Assembly (NCBI GenBank): GCA_002310215.1
Contig: DBYR01000014.1
Location: 323,166 to 387,165 of the forward strand
Direction of reading: 5' to 3'
DNA length: 64,000 nucleotides
DNA from: Bacteroidales bacterium UBA1181
GTDB lineage: Bacteria; Bacteroidota; Bacteroidia; Bacteroidales; Paludibacteraceae
This document shows, piece by piece, positions 37,879 through 47,521 of this stretch. The position numbers and the translations under genes are program-made. How positions within the stretch are numbered: position 1 is the first letter of the stretch; each line of letters starts with the position of its first letter. Under the pieces are notes generated by a model, which made no database searches, had not been told where the DNA came from, and was given only the letters and a program-made list of their open reading frames with translations.

Positions 37879-39255
37879 TTATTCCTTTGTCCTAATTAGG
37901 CTGATGGTGCCTTTTTTCAGGTATTCCTTCCCGTCTGTTCCCTTTGCCTTAATCACGTAATAATAAGCGCCGATGGAGGCTCTATCTCCTCTGAACGTGC
38001 CATCCCATCCCTTTGTGATATCATCGGATTTATAGACTCTTCTTCCCCATTGGTCGTAGATGGATATCTCGAACGATTCGATGGAGCGGTAACCCACTCT
38101 GAACTCGTCGTTTATGTTGTCACCGTTAGGGGTGAAGGCATTCGGAACATATAGTTGAGAGCCTCCGATGTGTAGGCAGGCGTAGGAGCGGTGTTCGCAG
38201 ACGCTGTCGTTGCGTATGTTGCTCACTGTCAATTCTATGCAATGCAGATCGGGTTCGCTGATTTCAAATGCGTTGACATCCTTTCCAAAGTAGGTGTATG
38301 CGCCCTGGAAGTCACCCGTCTTAGCTTTGTCTCCTGAAATGAATGCCCATTCGAAATGGTTAGACATATCGTTGGCGTAGCTATACAGATTGAGAAATAG
38401 AGGCGCCGATTGGCGGAATTTGGTCACATTATCCTTCGCCTCCTCAATCGTGGCGTAGAAATGAAGCGTGCTGTCTGTACCCTCATCACCTTCATGCTCG
38501 ATCTTACCGGTCGTCTCCATGTATGGGTAGGCCACCACCGCTTGCGTGTAGAACGAATCTGTGACGAATGGTTGCACATCCATCTTCAGTTCATTCTTGG
38601 CGGTTAGGTCCGTCACCTCAAAAGTGGTGTTCACATAAGGCATAATCGTCAAGGTGACGGAGTTGTCGCCCTCCACTTCCGCATTCACCTCCTCTACGGA
38701 AGGGAACTCATCCTTTTGTATATAACTATTATACTTCACGGAGAGTGTTCTGTCTATCTTCTTCACATTTCCATACTCGTTGAAATACGTCATGGTTGGT
38801 TCAATTGTCAGTTCCAAATCGCTGCAGATAACTGTATCCGTAGGGAACGTAACGGAACTCAGAGGTTGGTACTCCACCACACATGTGTAGGCGTAAGAAT
38901 CTATCGCATCACCATACGAATAGTCTTTGTATTGGATTAAATAACCTGCATTCGCTATTAGATTATTGAATGTTACTGTTTGAGAATCAGTTGATAATGT
39001 ATATTCGTCCGATTCAAGGAGCAAAGAGTCTATCTTTTCCTCCTTTAAGGTGATTTTATAGCATTTCAAGCCCTTGAGGGGTATGCTATCCGTGGAGAAA
39101 GAGAAGGAACCCTCCCCAACTTTTTCGAAGATTAGATAATCGGCCTTCTTGCTACTCGCCATACCTTTGCCTCCAGTGATGGAGAACGTGCCGGAGAAAC
39201 CATTCGCGGCGGCGAAAAAAGAAATCAACAAAAATAGAATCCTACGTTTCATCAT
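37879..39255 (-). CDS. T9SS type B sorting-domain protein
   Basis: 458 residues. Signal peptide (MMKRRILFLLISFFAAANG). Beta-rich body without a family I recognise: an early SFSTDSIPLKGLKCYKI segment, then an Ig-like middle. The last ~90 residues are a type B/gliding-motility sorting domain: YVPNAFTPNGDNINDEF, then IYDQWGRRVY, then GWDGTFRGD and a short basic end. This is a classic export tag for T9SS. The gene is alone on the minus strand, divergent from the LysM protein gene. What the body binds is unknown. Confidence 0.85.
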   Translation of the reverse strand: MMKRRILFLLISFFAAANGFSGTFSITGGKGMASSKKADYLIFEKVGEGSFSFSTDSIPLKGLKCYKITLKEEKIDSLLLESDEYTLSTDSQTVTFNNLIANAGYLIQYKDYSYGDAIDSYAYTCVVEYQPLSSVTFPTDTVICSDLELTIEPTMTYFNEYGNVKKIDRTLSVKYNSYIQKDEFPSVEEVNAEVEGDNSVTLTIMPYVNTTFEVTDLTAKNELKMDVQPFVTDSFYTQAVVAYPYMETTGKIEHEGDEGTDSTLHFYATIEEAKDNVTKFRQSAPLFLNLYSYANDMSNHFEWAFISGDKAKTGDFQGAYTYFGKDVNAFEISEPDLHCIELTVSNIRNDSVCEHRSYACLHIGGSQLYVPNAFTPNGDNINDEFRVGYRSIESFEISIYDQWGRRVYKSDDITKGWDGTFRGDRASIGAYYYVIKAKGTDGKEYLKKGTISLIRTKE

Positions 39256-39316
39256 TTATCATTTACAAATTGAGTGCAATATTACAAATATTCAAGGGAA
39301 TTTTGAAATATTTATG

Positions 39317-39324
39317 TAAATTTG
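39317..39324 (+). promoter_or_regulatory. -7 box of the LysM protein gene
   Basis: TAAATTTG, an exact TAnnTTTG match, 21 nt before ATG 39346. It also rules out an in-frame TTG at 39322, which lies inside this box. Confidence 0.6.
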
Positions 39325-39345
39325 CAACTCAAGTTTTTAGATATT

Positions 39346-41406
39346 ATGAGGAAATTTTTGTGTAGTGTGTTAGCTTGCTCCTCCATGTTCATTTCGGCAT
39401 GGTCTGTTGACTTGAACTATCCCAAGAAGGTGATAAACGGCAAGCAGTATTACGAGTATGTGGTTCAGAAAAGCGAGGGCTTCTATTCCATATCCAAAAA
39501 ATTCGGTGTGACGGAGGAGGAAATCAAATCTGTCAATCCTGGTACGGAGAATGGTTTGACGCTCAACTCAACTATTCTGATCCCCGTGAAGGCGGATGCT
39601 TATACCACACACGTAGTGGATAAAAAGGAGACGTTGTATTCTTTGTCGAAGAAATACGGTGTCACGTACGATGATTTGTATGCCCTCAATCCTTCGCTGA
39701 AGACTGATGGGCTGAAATATGGCACGGAAATCAAAATACCGACCAAGAAGACCATCACCGGACAGAACATGACGGTGAGCGACACCTTGCCGAAAGTGAA
39801 AAAGGAGGCGAAACCTTCTTTCGTGATTCGTGAGGTGAAGAAGGGTGAGACCTTGTACGGTATCTGTCGCGAGTATGGCATCACCTCGGAAGAGATCATA
39901 CGGCTCAATCCTGATGTGAAGGATGGTGTGAAGACGGGGCAGAAACTGATCATCCCGCCGGTGCACGCTAATACAGCCCTTACAGAGAGCTCCGTGGAGA
40001 ATAAGGTGCCTAAAACGTTCAAATACCATAATGTGAAGAAGGGTGAGACCTTGTTCGGCATCTGCCATGAATATGGTGTGAGCCAGGAAGAGGTGATTCG
40101 TTTGAACCCGAAATTGGCGGATGGCCTGAAAGTCAATACGGTGTTGATCATCCCGCCGAGCATCGAAGGACAAGCGGGCAAGGCGAAGGATGACTTGGCG
40201 TCTGCAGACAAAATGGACTCCACTGGCGTCGATTCTGTTCCTGCGGTCGTCTTCGTTCCTCAAACCACGCCTAAGAAGGAAATCAACACGGCTATCTTCT
40301 TGCCTTTCCAACTGAAGAAATACTCCGAGTCGAGTCCGATAGATGGTAACATGGATAAGTTCCTTGAGTTCTACCAAGGGGCCTTGTTGGCTATGGATAG
40401 TTTGCGGAAGACGGGTATCTCCTTCAATATGAACATCTATGACTCTGGCGAGACTGAGGCGGATATGAATAAGCTCTTGGAGAACCGCGAAGTGGAGAAA
40501 CTGGACTTCATGATGGGCCCTGCCTACACGGGACAAATTAAGACTATGTCCGAATACACGAGAACGCATGACGTGAAGATGGTGATTCCTTTCTCTTCCA
40601 AATCGGAGGAGACTGTGTCTAACCCGAATATCTTCCAGGTCAACACGCCACTCGATCAGTTGAATTACCTGATGGCGGATATATTCATCAAGAATTTCTC
40701 TGACAAAAACATTGTATTGGTACGTTTCAATAACGCCAAAAACGACAAGAATGAGTTCGGCGATACATTGGCCTTTATGCTGAAAGCGCATGGGATAGCT
40801 TTTAATGAAGTGAATTTCAGTACTTTATCTGCGATTAGGACACAATTGGTGTCGCACAAGGGTAACATCGTCGTGCCATTGACCGCCAACCAAGTATCCC
40901 TGAGTCAGGTGCTTCCGATGGTTAATATGATGAACACGGATAAGAAGGATGTCTGCGTTTTCGGTTTCTCCGAGTGGCAGAATTACCCGAGCATCGCGAA
41001 GGATCTCTTTATATTGGACACGTACATCATCACACCGTTCTATACCGACTTTAACGACCCGCAAGTGGTGAACTACCTGAAGCAGTTCAGGAAATACTAC
41101 AATGCGGAGCCGGTCAACAGCCTGCCTCAATACGGCATGTTGGGCTATGATATCGTGATGTACCTCACCGAGGCGATTTCCAAGTACGGACATGACTTTG
41201 AACATGGCATGAGCAAAATTCGTCTCAATGGACTTCAGTCGCATTTCTTCTTCAACAAATTCGAGAACGGCGGATACTACAACAGTAGTTTCATGCTGAT
41301 GAAGCACAATAGGAAAGATGGTGTGGTGCTGATGGGCGGTTCCGTGCCGCAGGAGGTAAAGCCACTATTGGAGAAGCAAAAGGAGAGATCGGAGAAAAAG
41401 AAATAA
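39346..41406 (+). CDS. LysM-repeat protein with periplasmic-binding-protein-like domain
   Basis: About 686 residues from ATG 39346. The N-terminal ~20 residues look like a signal peptide (SVLACSSMFISAWS). Four LysM repeats follow at about 36-80, 87-132, 159-204 and 225-270 (for example VKKGETLYGICREYGIT). Residues about 311-665 form a type 1 periplasmic-binding-protein fold (AIFLPFQL, FYQGALLAMDS, FMMGPAYTGQ, VIPFSS). The protein likely binds peptidoglycan; the second domain may sense a ligand. Similar LysM/PBP fusions recur in Bacteroidota, annotated as amino-acid ABC substrate-binding, but there is no transporter here. A barrel gene follows by 25 bp. Confidence 0.85.
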   Translation: MRKFLCSVLACSSMFISAWSVDLNYPKKVINGKQYYEYVVQKSEGFYSISKKFGVTEEEIKSVNPGTENGLTLNSTILIPVKADAYTTHVVDKKETLYSLSKKYGVTYDDLYALNPSLKTDGLKYGTEIKIPTKKTITGQNMTVSDTLPKVKKEAKPSFVIREVKKGETLYGICREYGITSEEIIRLNPDVKDGVKTGQKLIIPPVHANTALTESSVENKVPKTFKYHNVKKGETLFGICHEYGVSQEEVIRLNPKLADGLKVNTVLIIPPSIEGQAGKAKDDLASADKMDSTGVDSVPAVVFVPQTTPKKEINTAIFLPFQLKKYSESSPIDGNMDKFLEFYQGALLAMDSLRKTGISFNMNIYDSGETEADMNKLLENREVEKLDFMMGPAYTGQIKTMSEYTRTHDVKMVIPFSSKSEETVSNPNIFQVNTPLDQLNYLMADIFIKNFSDKNIVLVRFNNAKNDKNEFGDTLAFMLKAHGIAFNEVNFSTLSAIRTQLVSHKGNIVVPLTANQVSLSQVLPMVNMMNTDKKDVCVFGFSEWQNYPSIAKDLFILDTYIITPFYTDFNDPQVVNYLKQFRKYYNAEPVNSLPQYGMLGYDIVMYLTEAISKYGHDFEHGMSKIRLNGLQSHFFFNKFENGGYYNSSFMLMKHNRKDGVVLMGGSVPQEVKPLLEKQKERSEKKK

Positions 41407-41431
41407 TGGTGCGTCCGTAGATTTAATCGTT

Positions 41432-42214
41432 ATGCGCAAACTTTTCATATTGGCATCCTTGCTTGTCGCTTTCGCATCATCCGTTTATGGACAAATGCTG
41501 CGACGTGATTTTACTCAGGAGATAGCCATAGGTGTCAACGGTGGGGTCAATCTCACGAAGGTCAGTTTCCTCCACAACATGAATGACCGGCTCTATGAGT
41601 TGGGCGACCAGTCGTTGCGGCAGGGTACTCGATTCGGATTCTCGTTGCGCTACATCCACCAAAAACATTTCGGTATCCAACTGGAGGTGAATTATGTGCA
41701 GGCGGGTTGGACAGAGAAGTTCCGCAACAACTCGGGCATCTCCATGGTTAACGACTACAACCTGCAGGACGTCAAATTGGGCAGGAGACTGGAATATGTG
41801 GACATCCCCGTGTTGGCGCATATCTACTTCGGGAAAAGGAGGCTGCGCTTTTTTGTGAACATGGGACCGGAGATCCGTTTTATGACTAAATACGGTGAAA
41901 TGAAGTGGAACATCCCTGAAAACGACGACCGTTGTAACGCCTTTCAAGAGAGTGATAACCGATTCAAGGAACCGCACCATACGACGGACTACGGACTGAC
42001 GGGTGGGGGTGGATTCGATATGAGAATCGGCAAAATAGTTCATTTGTTGGTTGAGTGCCGCTATTCGTACGGGTTCGGTGACTTGTATGACAATAATAAA
42101 TCAGACCTTTTCCAACGATCCAACAACCAAATGTTAGGCGTGATTGGGTCGGTGATGGTGCCTATCCTGAAATTCAAGGAAAACCAAAGAAAATCGGAGG
42201 ATGAGGTGGAATAG
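41432..42214 (+). CDS. Outer-membrane beta-barrel protein (porin family / PorT-like)
   Basis: 260 residues, signal peptide ending SVYGQ. Alternating beta-strands typical of the OMP_b-brl_2 family: EIAIGVNGGVNLTKV, FGFSLRYIHQKHFGIQLEVNYVQAGW in two parts, and a late LLVECRYSYGFGDL. PorT of the T9SS has this fold, but I cannot separate it from other small barrels. It begins 25 bp after the LysM protein and is probably cotranscribed with it. Confidence 0.75.
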   Translation: MRKLFILASLLVAFASSVYGQMLRRDFTQEIAIGVNGGVNLTKVSFLHNMNDRLYELGDQSLRQGTRFGFSLRYIHQKHFGIQLEVNYVQAGWTEKFRNNSGISMVNDYNLQDVKLGRRLEYVDIPVLAHIYFGKRRLRFFVNMGPEIRFMTKYGEMKWNIPENDDRCNAFQESDNRFKEPHHTTDYGLTGGGGFDMRIGKIVHLLVECRYSYGFGDLYDNNKSDLFQRSNNQMLGVIGSVMVPILKFKENQRKSEDEVE

Positions 42215-42362
42215 GGTATTCGGGAAATAGTACAATATGAATTAAAGAATATTTGTTGAGGAGAACTTGTCCCCGTTAGAAAAAATACGGACTTGTTTAA
42301 GAATGTTTGAGGTGAAATCACGTAAAAAAATTATGAGCTTTAAACGGTAAAAAGGTGCAAGA

Positions 42363-42746
42363 ATGGGAAGTTTTAGAGACAGGTATTTTTACAATCCAAA
42401 GAACCAAGAAAAACAAGAGGACGAAGGAGAGAATAGTGAAAGTAATCCGATTTCAAAGCGCAACATAAAAGGACCAATAATAGCAGTTATAGTATTAATG
42501 GTTCTAATCATTACAAATCCTAGTCGAAAAGAGCATGGAATAACAATGTGTCAAAAAGAAGGCTCGGATTTCGGAATATTGGTTGTGGAACAATCAACGA
42601 CATACCACAATCTTTTAATTTGTAGTTTCGCTGAAAGAGGGGAATATAGATCGATAGGAATATTGGGTAATGTTTTTGCTTTCGAATCTAATAAAAAAGA
42701 AAACTGCAATAGTTCACTAAGAATATATAAGCAAAAAAAATATTAA
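42363..42746 (+). CDS. Small membrane protein, DUF4359-like
   Basis: 127 residues. A polar N-terminus is followed by one membrane helix (IIAVIVLMVLIITNPS) and a soluble end. The ITNPS after the helix and RSIGILGNVF later resemble DUF4359, a family of unknown function. The gene is AT-rich, has no SD, and stands 148 bp after the barrel gene. The start is the first ATG of the frame (42363). No function is claimed. Confidence 0.5.
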   Translation: MGSFRDRYFYNPKNQEKQEDEGENSESNPISKRNIKGPIIAVIVLMVLIITNPSRKEHGITMCQKEGSDFGILVVEQSTTYHNLLICSFAERGEYRSIGILGNVFAFESNKKENCNSSLRIYKQKKY

Positions 42747-42771
42747 GGCGGCCATGACAAATGACCGCCTT
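42732..42771 (-). terminator. Minus-strand terminator after the SDR gene
   Basis: AAGGCGG at 42745-42751 pairs with CCGCCTT at 42765-42771. On the minus strand the hairpin is followed by AATATTTTTTTT. It lies 100 bp past the SDR stop and just touches the end of the DUF4359-like gene on the other strand. Confidence 0.65.
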
Positions 42772-42871
42772 TGGGGTGTGAATGATTCTCCCGCACCTCA
42801 GGCAGTAGAGTATGAAGACTGCCGAGGATACGTTTTGTGGAGATATATTCTGATAGCTAAACGTTTTCGCA

Positions 42872-43597
42872 TTATAGTTTTGCCAACGCCTCATCCAATG
42901 TCAGTCCCGCATAGTCCTGTGCGGAGAAAAGTCTTCCGCTCTTCTTGTCGTTGACGAACGCTCCCAACACCATGCCTGGAATAGAAGAATCAGGGTCGTT
43001 AGGCGCCTTTGGCCCTCCGAGGTCTGTCCTGCACCATCCCGGATCCGCCAAACTGATGATGACATCCGTTCCGTCCACTGTGCCCGCCAAATCGGCGGTC
43101 ACCTTGTCGAGGGCCGCCTTACTTGCGGAATAACCCGCCTGCTCCGGCTCGTTCTTGATGCCGCTGGTCGTATTAATCACCCTACCAAACCCACGCTTGA
43201 TCATATCAGGCACGAAAGCGTAGCAGAGCATCATAGGAGCGATGGTGTTGATGTAGAAACTCGTGGCGTAATCATCCACAGGAGTACTGAAATATTGCGT
43301 TCTGTAGGCGATTTGAACCGCTGCGTTGTTGAAGAGCAAATCCACCTGCGTGCCCTTCCCCTTTATCTCCTTGATCATCGCTTCCACCTGCTTGGGGTCG
43401 GAGAGCTCGGCGGCCACACAATAGGCCTCAACGCCCATCGCCTTCACCTCTTCCAATACGTTCCTCGTGTGGTCTAAACTACGGCTATGGAGAATTAAAT
43501 TGCAACCCTCAGCCGCCATGAATTTCGTAACTCTGTAACCGATTCCTCTATTGGCTCCCGTGATGAGCGCCCATTTCCCTCTTACATCTGTTTTCAT
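42872..43597 (-). CDS. Short-chain dehydrogenase/reductase (SDR)
   Basis: 241 residues, classical SDR. Cofactor motif TGANRGIG near the N-terminus, NNAA at about 90, catalytic Ser region TTSG and YSASKAA with the Tyr-x-x-x-Lys pair, and PGWCRTDLGG. It uses NAD(P)H on an alcohol or carbonyl that is not known; no pathway genes lie beside it. A -7 box lies about 40 bp upstream and it shares a divergent spacer with the rubrerythrin gene. Confidence 0.88.
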   Translation of the reverse strand: MKTDVRGKWALITGANRGIGYRVTKFMAAEGCNLILHSRSLDHTRNVLEEVKAMGVEAYCVAAELSDPKQVEAMIKEIKGKGTQVDLLFNNAAVQIAYRTQYFSTPVDDYATSFYINTIAPMMLCYAFVPDMIKRGFGRVINTTSGIKNEPEQAGYSASKAALDKVTADLAGTVDGTDVIISLADPGWCRTDLGGPKAPNDPDSSIPGMVLGAFVNDKKSGRLFSAQDYAGLTLDEALAKL

Positions 43598-43637
43598 AAT
43601 CTTTAGACTTTTGAAACATTATACTTTATTAACCATG

Positions 43638-43645
43638 CAAAGATA
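43638..43645 (-). promoter_or_regulatory. SDR gene -7 box
   Basis: TATCTTTG on the minus strand, an exact TAnnTTTG match, about 40 nt before the SDR ATG. Confidence 0.55.
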
Positions 43646-43682
43646 ATTATTTTACATCAGTAATTTGTTCTGTGCCATAAAA

Positions 43683-43698
43683 ATTGTAACTTTACAAT
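43683..43698. promoter_or_regulatory. 16-bp inverted repeat upstream of rubrerythrin, possible operator
   Basis: ATTGTAA and TTACAAT form a perfect inverted repeat with a 2-nt centre (CT). It lies about 100 bp before the rubrerythrin ATG and overlaps TAACTTTA, a near match to the -7 box. Peroxide regulators of the Fur/PerR type bind AT-rich palindromes of about this size, and rubrerythrins are common targets. This is suggestive only. Confidence 0.35.
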
Positions 43699-43800
43699 GT
43701 TATGGCTTTGAACTGAATGTGTGGCTATTGCCCTCCTGATAGAACCATTTGACAACGAAAGATTATCAGAATCATATATTTAATTTAAAAAACAAATTTT

Positions 43801-44352
43801 ATGGCTAAGTTTATTTGTACAGTGTGTGGCTATGTCCACGAAGGTGATTCAGCTCCAGAAAAGTGTCCTCAATGTAAAGTGCCAGCCTCTAAGTTCAAGA
43901 AATTGGAGGAGTCTGACGAGGCCCTTTCGTTCGTTACCGAGCACGTGATCGGCGTGGCTAAAGGTTGCGACGACGAGATGATCAAGGATTTGAACGCTCA
44001 CTTCAACGGAGAGTGCTCGGAGGTGGGTATGTACCTCGCGATGAGTCGCCAAGCGGACAGGGAAGGCTATCCTGAGATTGCGGAGGCTTTCAAACGTTAT
44101 GCATGGGAAGAGGCTGAACACGCCGCTAAATTCGCTGAACTCTTGGGCGATGTGGTTTGGGATACAAAGACGAACTTGGAGAAGCGTAAAAATGCAGAAG
44201 CGGGCGCTTGTGAGGATAAGATGAGAATCGCTAAACGCGCGAAGGAATTGAATCTGGACGCCATCCACGACACCGTGCATGAGATGGCCAAGGACGAAGC
44301 CCGACATGGAAAGGGTTTCGAAGGATTGTATAACCGTTATTTCAAGAAATAA
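43801..44352 (+). CDS. Reverse rubrerythrin (NADH peroxidase-type)
   Basis: 183 residues with the rubredoxin domain at the N-terminus ([20 protein letters not shown], residues about 6-25) and the diiron four-helix domain after it: one E in the [10 protein letters not shown] helix, then EEAEHAAKF, then DEARHGKGF. That order is the reverse of classical rubrerythrin and matches the reverse rubrerythrin/NADH peroxidase group, which reduces H2O2 with NADH-derived electrons in anaerobes. It is 6 bp upstream of the YhcH gene; an inverted repeat in the leader may be an operator. Confidence 0.9.
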   Translation: MAKFICTVCGYVHEGDSAPEKCPQCKVPASKFKKLEESDEALSFVTEHVIGVAKGCDDEMIKDLNAHFNGECSEVGMYLAMSRQADREGYPEIAEAFKRYAWEEAEHAAKFAELLGDVVWDTKTNLEKRKNAEAGACEDKMRIAKRAKELNLDAIHDTVHEMAKDEARHGKGFEGLYNRYFKK

Positions 44353-44358
44353 AAGACT

Positions 44359-44799
44359 ATGGTGGTAGACTCTTTGGACAATCTTTTGTCGTACGTTTCC
44401 CTTCATCCTCGCTTCGAGTTGGCGTTCGATTTTATTCGCCAGCTTGATTTCACGAAGCTGAAGCCGGGTCGGATTGTGGTCGACGATGATATCTACATTA
44501 ACGTGGACGAAGTGCCATTGCGTCCCTTAAAAGGGGCACGCTATGAGACGCATGACGATTATATAGACATACAGATTCCTATCACGGCAGGGGAGACGAT
44601 TGTCTATGCGAAACGAATCGCCTTAGGCGCACCGGTGGAGGTCCATAAGGACAAGGACATCGCCTTTTATGACGCACCCTTGTTTTCCCGCATCGATTTG
44701 GGGGTGGGGGACTTCGCTATTTTCTTTCCGCAGGATGGTCACATGCCAATCATCGGCGAGGGAATTACGAAAAAGATTGTGGTCAAAGTGAGAGTCTAA
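44359..44799 (+). CDS. YhcH/YjgK/YiaL (DUF386) family protein
   Basis: 146 residues, soluble, of the DUF386 cupin-like family. Visible features are the ARYETHDDYIDIQIPI block and HMPIIGEG near the end (FFPQDGHMP), with His residues suited to a metal. The family is linked to sugar and sialic-acid metabolism (YhcH, YiaL), but the reaction is not settled. It is 6 bp after rubrerythrin and followed by a terminator. Confidence 0.85.
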   Translation: MVVDSLDNLLSYVSLHPRFELAFDFIRQLDFTKLKPGRIVVDDDIYINVDEVPLRPLKGARYETHDDYIDIQIPITAGETIVYAKRIALGAPVEVHKDKDIAFYDAPLFSRIDLGVGDFAIFFPQDGHMPIIGEGITKKIVVKVRV

Positions 44800-44833
44800 A
44801 CCATCGTTTTTTACGATAACAGAGAACACAAAA

Positions 44834-44866
44834 AAAGGCGTAGCTCAATGAGTTACGCCTTTGCTT
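44834..44866. terminator. Bidirectional terminator between YhcH and guaB
   Basis: A 13- to 14-bp stem with one G-T pair (AAAGGCGTA arm, TTACGCCTTT return, centred on 44848) lies between two convergent genes. A-rich on the left and T-rich on the right, it can serve both strands. Confidence 0.75.
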
Positions 44867-44883
44867 TTCTATCGATTTAGGGA

Positions 44884-46377
44884 TTATCCCTGCTCCTTCA
44901 GGATAACGTCGTGGGCACCGCCCTCGATGATGGAAGTGGAGGATACCATGGTGATCTTCGCCTTCTCCTGCAACTCAGGGATGGTGAGGGAACCACAGCT
45001 GCACATCGTGGAGATAATCTTGCCCAATGTCTGGTTCAAGTTGTCCTTCATCTTACCTGCGTAGGGAACGTAGCTGTCTACGCCCTCCTCAAACTTCAAA
45101 GCGGCGCTTCCGCCCATGTCGTAGCGTTGCCAGTTCTTCGCGCGGTTGGAGCCCTCGCCCCAATACTCCTTCACGATTCTGTTACCGATGGTCAACTTCT
45201 TAGTAGGAGACTCGTCGAAACGGGCGAAGTAACGACCCATCATGAGGAAGTCCGCACCCATCGCCAGGGCCAACACCATGTGGTAATCGTGCACAAGACC
45301 ACCATCGCTACAGATTGGCACGTAGACGCCAGTCTTCTCGAAATATTCGGCCCTCGCCTTAGCCACATCCAAGAGAGCGGTCGCCTGACCTCTACCGATA
45401 CCCTTTTGCTCACGGGTGATACAGATGGAACCGCCACCGATACCCACCTTGATGAAGTCCGCACCAGCCTCTACGAGGTAGTTGAAGCCTTCAGCGTCCA
45501 CAACGTTACCGGCACCCACCTTCACCTTGTCTCCGTATTTAGCCTTGATCCAGCCCAATGTCTCTTTTTGCCACTCCGAGAAACCGTCGGAAGAGTCGAT
45601 GCAAAGCACATCTACGCCCGCCTCAACCAAGGCAGGTACACGCTTCTCATAGTCGCGCGAGTTGATACCCGCACCAACCAACAACTTCTTGTCGCTGTCA
45701 GAGAGCTCGTTAGGGTTCTCGTGGTGGCTGTTATAATCTTTTCTGAACACGAAGTATTGCAAATTACCTTTGTCGTCCACGATAGGCAAGGTGTTCAGTT
45801 TATGTTCCCAAATGATTTGGTTCGCTTCGGAAAGAGTGATGCCCAACTTTCCGACCGTCAATTTCTCGAACGGAGTCATGAAATTCTTCACAGGAGCCGA
45901 GAGGTCCTCTTTGTCAGCACGGTAGTCGCGGCTGGTCAACATGCCCTCCAACTTACCGTTAGGCGTACCATCCGAAGTGACACCGATGGTGGAGTGACCT
46001 GTGAGGCCGATCAAGCTGATTGCATCCGCCAAGGTCGTGTCAGGTTTAACGTTCGTGTCGCTGATCACGAAACCAGCCTTGAAGTTCTTCACCCTTCTGA
46101 CCATCTCGGCTTGAGACTCGATCGGTTGGGAACCGAAGATGAAGGAGAGACCACCGTTCCTCGCCAATTCGATGGCAAGGCCCGAATCGGACACAGCCTG
46201 CATGATGGCAGAAACGAACGGGATGTTCAGGTTAATAGCTGATTTTTCGCCCTTCTTAAACTTCACTAGCGGCGTTTTGAGCGACACGTTGCTCGGGATA
46301 CACTCTTTTGTCGTCAATCCGGGGATGAGCAGGAACTCTCCGAATGTTCTTGACACGTCATTTAGAATCTTGGCCAT
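44884..46377 (-). CDS. guaB: IMP dehydrogenase
   Basis: 497 residues, full length. (beta/alpha)8 barrel with an inserted CBS pair at about residues 95-215. The catalytic loop reads [13 protein letters not shown] with Cys319; ICSDGG at about 355-360 and the late [11 protein letters not shown] flap are also diagnostic. It converts IMP to XMP with NAD, the committed step to GMP. The loop departs from the common GPGSICTTR, so a variant subgroup is likely. It stands alone; a -7 box lies 43 bp upstream and a shared terminator downstream. Confidence 0.9.
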   Translation of the reverse strand: MAKILNDVSRTFGEFLLIPGLTTKECIPSNVSLKTPLVKFKKGEKSAINLNIPFVSAIMQAVSDSGLAIELARNGGLSFIFGSQPIESQAEMVRRVKNFKAGFVISDTNVKPDTTLADAISLIGLTGHSTIGVTSDGTPNGKLEGMLTSRDYRADKEDLSAPVKNFMTPFEKLTVGKLGITLSEANQIIWEHKLNTLPIVDDKGNLQYFVFRKDYNSHHENPNELSDSDKKLLVGAGINSRDYEKRVPALVEAGVDVLCIDSSDGFSEWQKETLGWIKAKYGDKVKVGAGNVVDAEGFNYLVEAGADFIKVGIGGGSICITREQKGIGRGQATALLDVAKARAEYFEKTGVYVPICSDGGLVHDYHMVLALAMGADFLMMGRYFARFDESPTKKLTIGNRIVKEYWGEGSNRAKNWQRYDMGGSAALKFEEGVDSYVPYAGKMKDNLNQTLGKIISTMCSCGSLTIPELQEKAKITMVSSTSIIEGGAHDVILKEQG

Positions 46378-46420
46378 ATACGTTATCTTTTTGTTACTTT
46401 TCTTTCCATGAAAAATTTTG

Positions 46421-46428
46421 CAAATTTA
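46421..46428 (-). promoter_or_regulatory. guaB -7 box
   Basis: TAAATTTG on the minus strand, exact TAnnTTTG match, 43 nt before the guaB ATG. The 120-bp gap to the radical SAM gene leaves room for it. Confidence 0.55.
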
Positions 46429-46497
46429 CATATTTTCCCGTTAAATCTATACTTGGTTTGGGAAAAATATCGGAAGGAATGGGGCAGTTCGTTTCGC

Positions 46498-47427
46498 TCA
46501 CTTCGTAATCAGTCTGCCTTGGCGGGTGTTCCGTTCCTCCAACCGCTTCTCCAGTTTGGCGGTGAACTCGTAGTTCTTCAATCCCCAGTCGGGTGCGACG
46601 AGCAATTCTTTCGGAGATTGCGAGACGAACCTTTCGACCACGATCGAAGGGGGCAACAGTTCCAGAAAATCTATGACAAGCTCGATGTACTCGTCCGCCG
46701 TGAAGAGGTGGAACCACCCAGGATGTTCCCTATACTGCCGCTCCATGACTGTTCCCTTGATGATTTGTAGCTGATGCAACTTGATTGTGTCGAGGGGCAA
46801 TTCTGCCATCCTTCGCGCATGCTCCAGCATGGTGTCCCTGTTCTCCAAAGGTAGACCGAGGATGAGGTGGGCACAGGTATGCACCCCGGCGGCGGCAGTC
46901 CTCCGTATCGTCTGTCTCGCCTCCTCGAAGAGATGGCCCCGGTTGATGAACCGCAGCGTGTCGTCGTCCGTAGACTCCACACCATACTCCACCATCACAT
47001 ATTTCCTTTGGGACAATTCGGAGAGGTAGTCCAACAAATCGTCCGCCATGCAGTCGGGACGCGTACCAAGAATCAGTCCATCTACAAGCGGGTGGGAGAG
47101 AGCCTCCTCGTATTTGGAGATGAGACGGGAAGTCTCTCCGTACGTGTTCGTGTAAGACTGGAAATAGGCCAGATAGCGCATGGATTTATATTTTCTGCTA
47201 AAAAAGGCGATGCCCTCCTCGATTTGTTGGGTGATGCTATGCGCCGAGAGGCAATAATCGGGATGGAACGTACGGTTGTTACAATACGTGCATCCTCCTG
47301 TAGAGATGGTTCCGTCGCGGTTTGGACACGAGAACCCTCCATTGACGGAAATCTTTTGCATTTTATGGGGGAAAAGTTCCATCAAATAAGTTGAAAAATC
47401 AGTGTATCTCTTCTTGTCAATCGACAT
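46498..47427 (-). CDS. TIGR01212-family radical SAM protein (YhcC-like)
   Basis: 309 residues. Radical SAM motif in the family form CPNRDGTISTGGCTYCNN near residues 34-51, where the cysteines bind the 4Fe-4S cluster. VNGGFSCP, YFQSYTNTYG, LILGTRPDC and MVEYGVES are family hallmarks. The substrate of YhcC-like proteins is not known. It is on the minus strand; the 94-bp gap to the DUF4301 gene is divergent. Confidence 0.88.
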   Translation of the reverse strand: MSIDKKRYTDFSTYLMELFPHKMQKISVNGGFSCPNRDGTISTGGCTYCNNRTFHPDYCLSAHSITQQIEEGIAFFSRKYKSMRYLAYFQSYTNTYGETSRLISKYEEALSHPLVDGLILGTRPDCMADDLLDYLSELSQRKYVMVEYGVESTDDDTLRFINRGHLFEEARQTIRRTAAAGVHTCAHLILGLPLENRDTMLEHARRMAELPLDTIKLHQLQIIKGTVMERQYREHPGWFHLFTADEYIELVIDFLELLPPSIVVERFVSQSPKELLVAPDWGLKNYEFTAKLEKRLEERNTRQGRLITK

Positions 47428-47521
47428 ACTTTACCAAATCTTTCATATTTTCACAAAAATAACCATTTTACTATTGATTCATACATGTTTTTTTGTTACA
47501 TTAGCAGAAAATTAATTGAGC

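Noticed and set aside
39322..39345. TTG start for the LysM protein
   Set aside because: The TTG lies inside the -7 box TAAATTTG, so it cannot be transcribed as a start.
39568..40791. 407-codon open frame antisense to the LysM protein
   Set aside because: Shadow of LysM codons; no start context and no recognisable domain.
44911..46242. 443-codon open frame antisense to guaB
   Set aside because: Guanosine-rich codons of a real minus-strand gene give long reverse frames; the guaB motifs are certain and the antisense product has no domain pattern.
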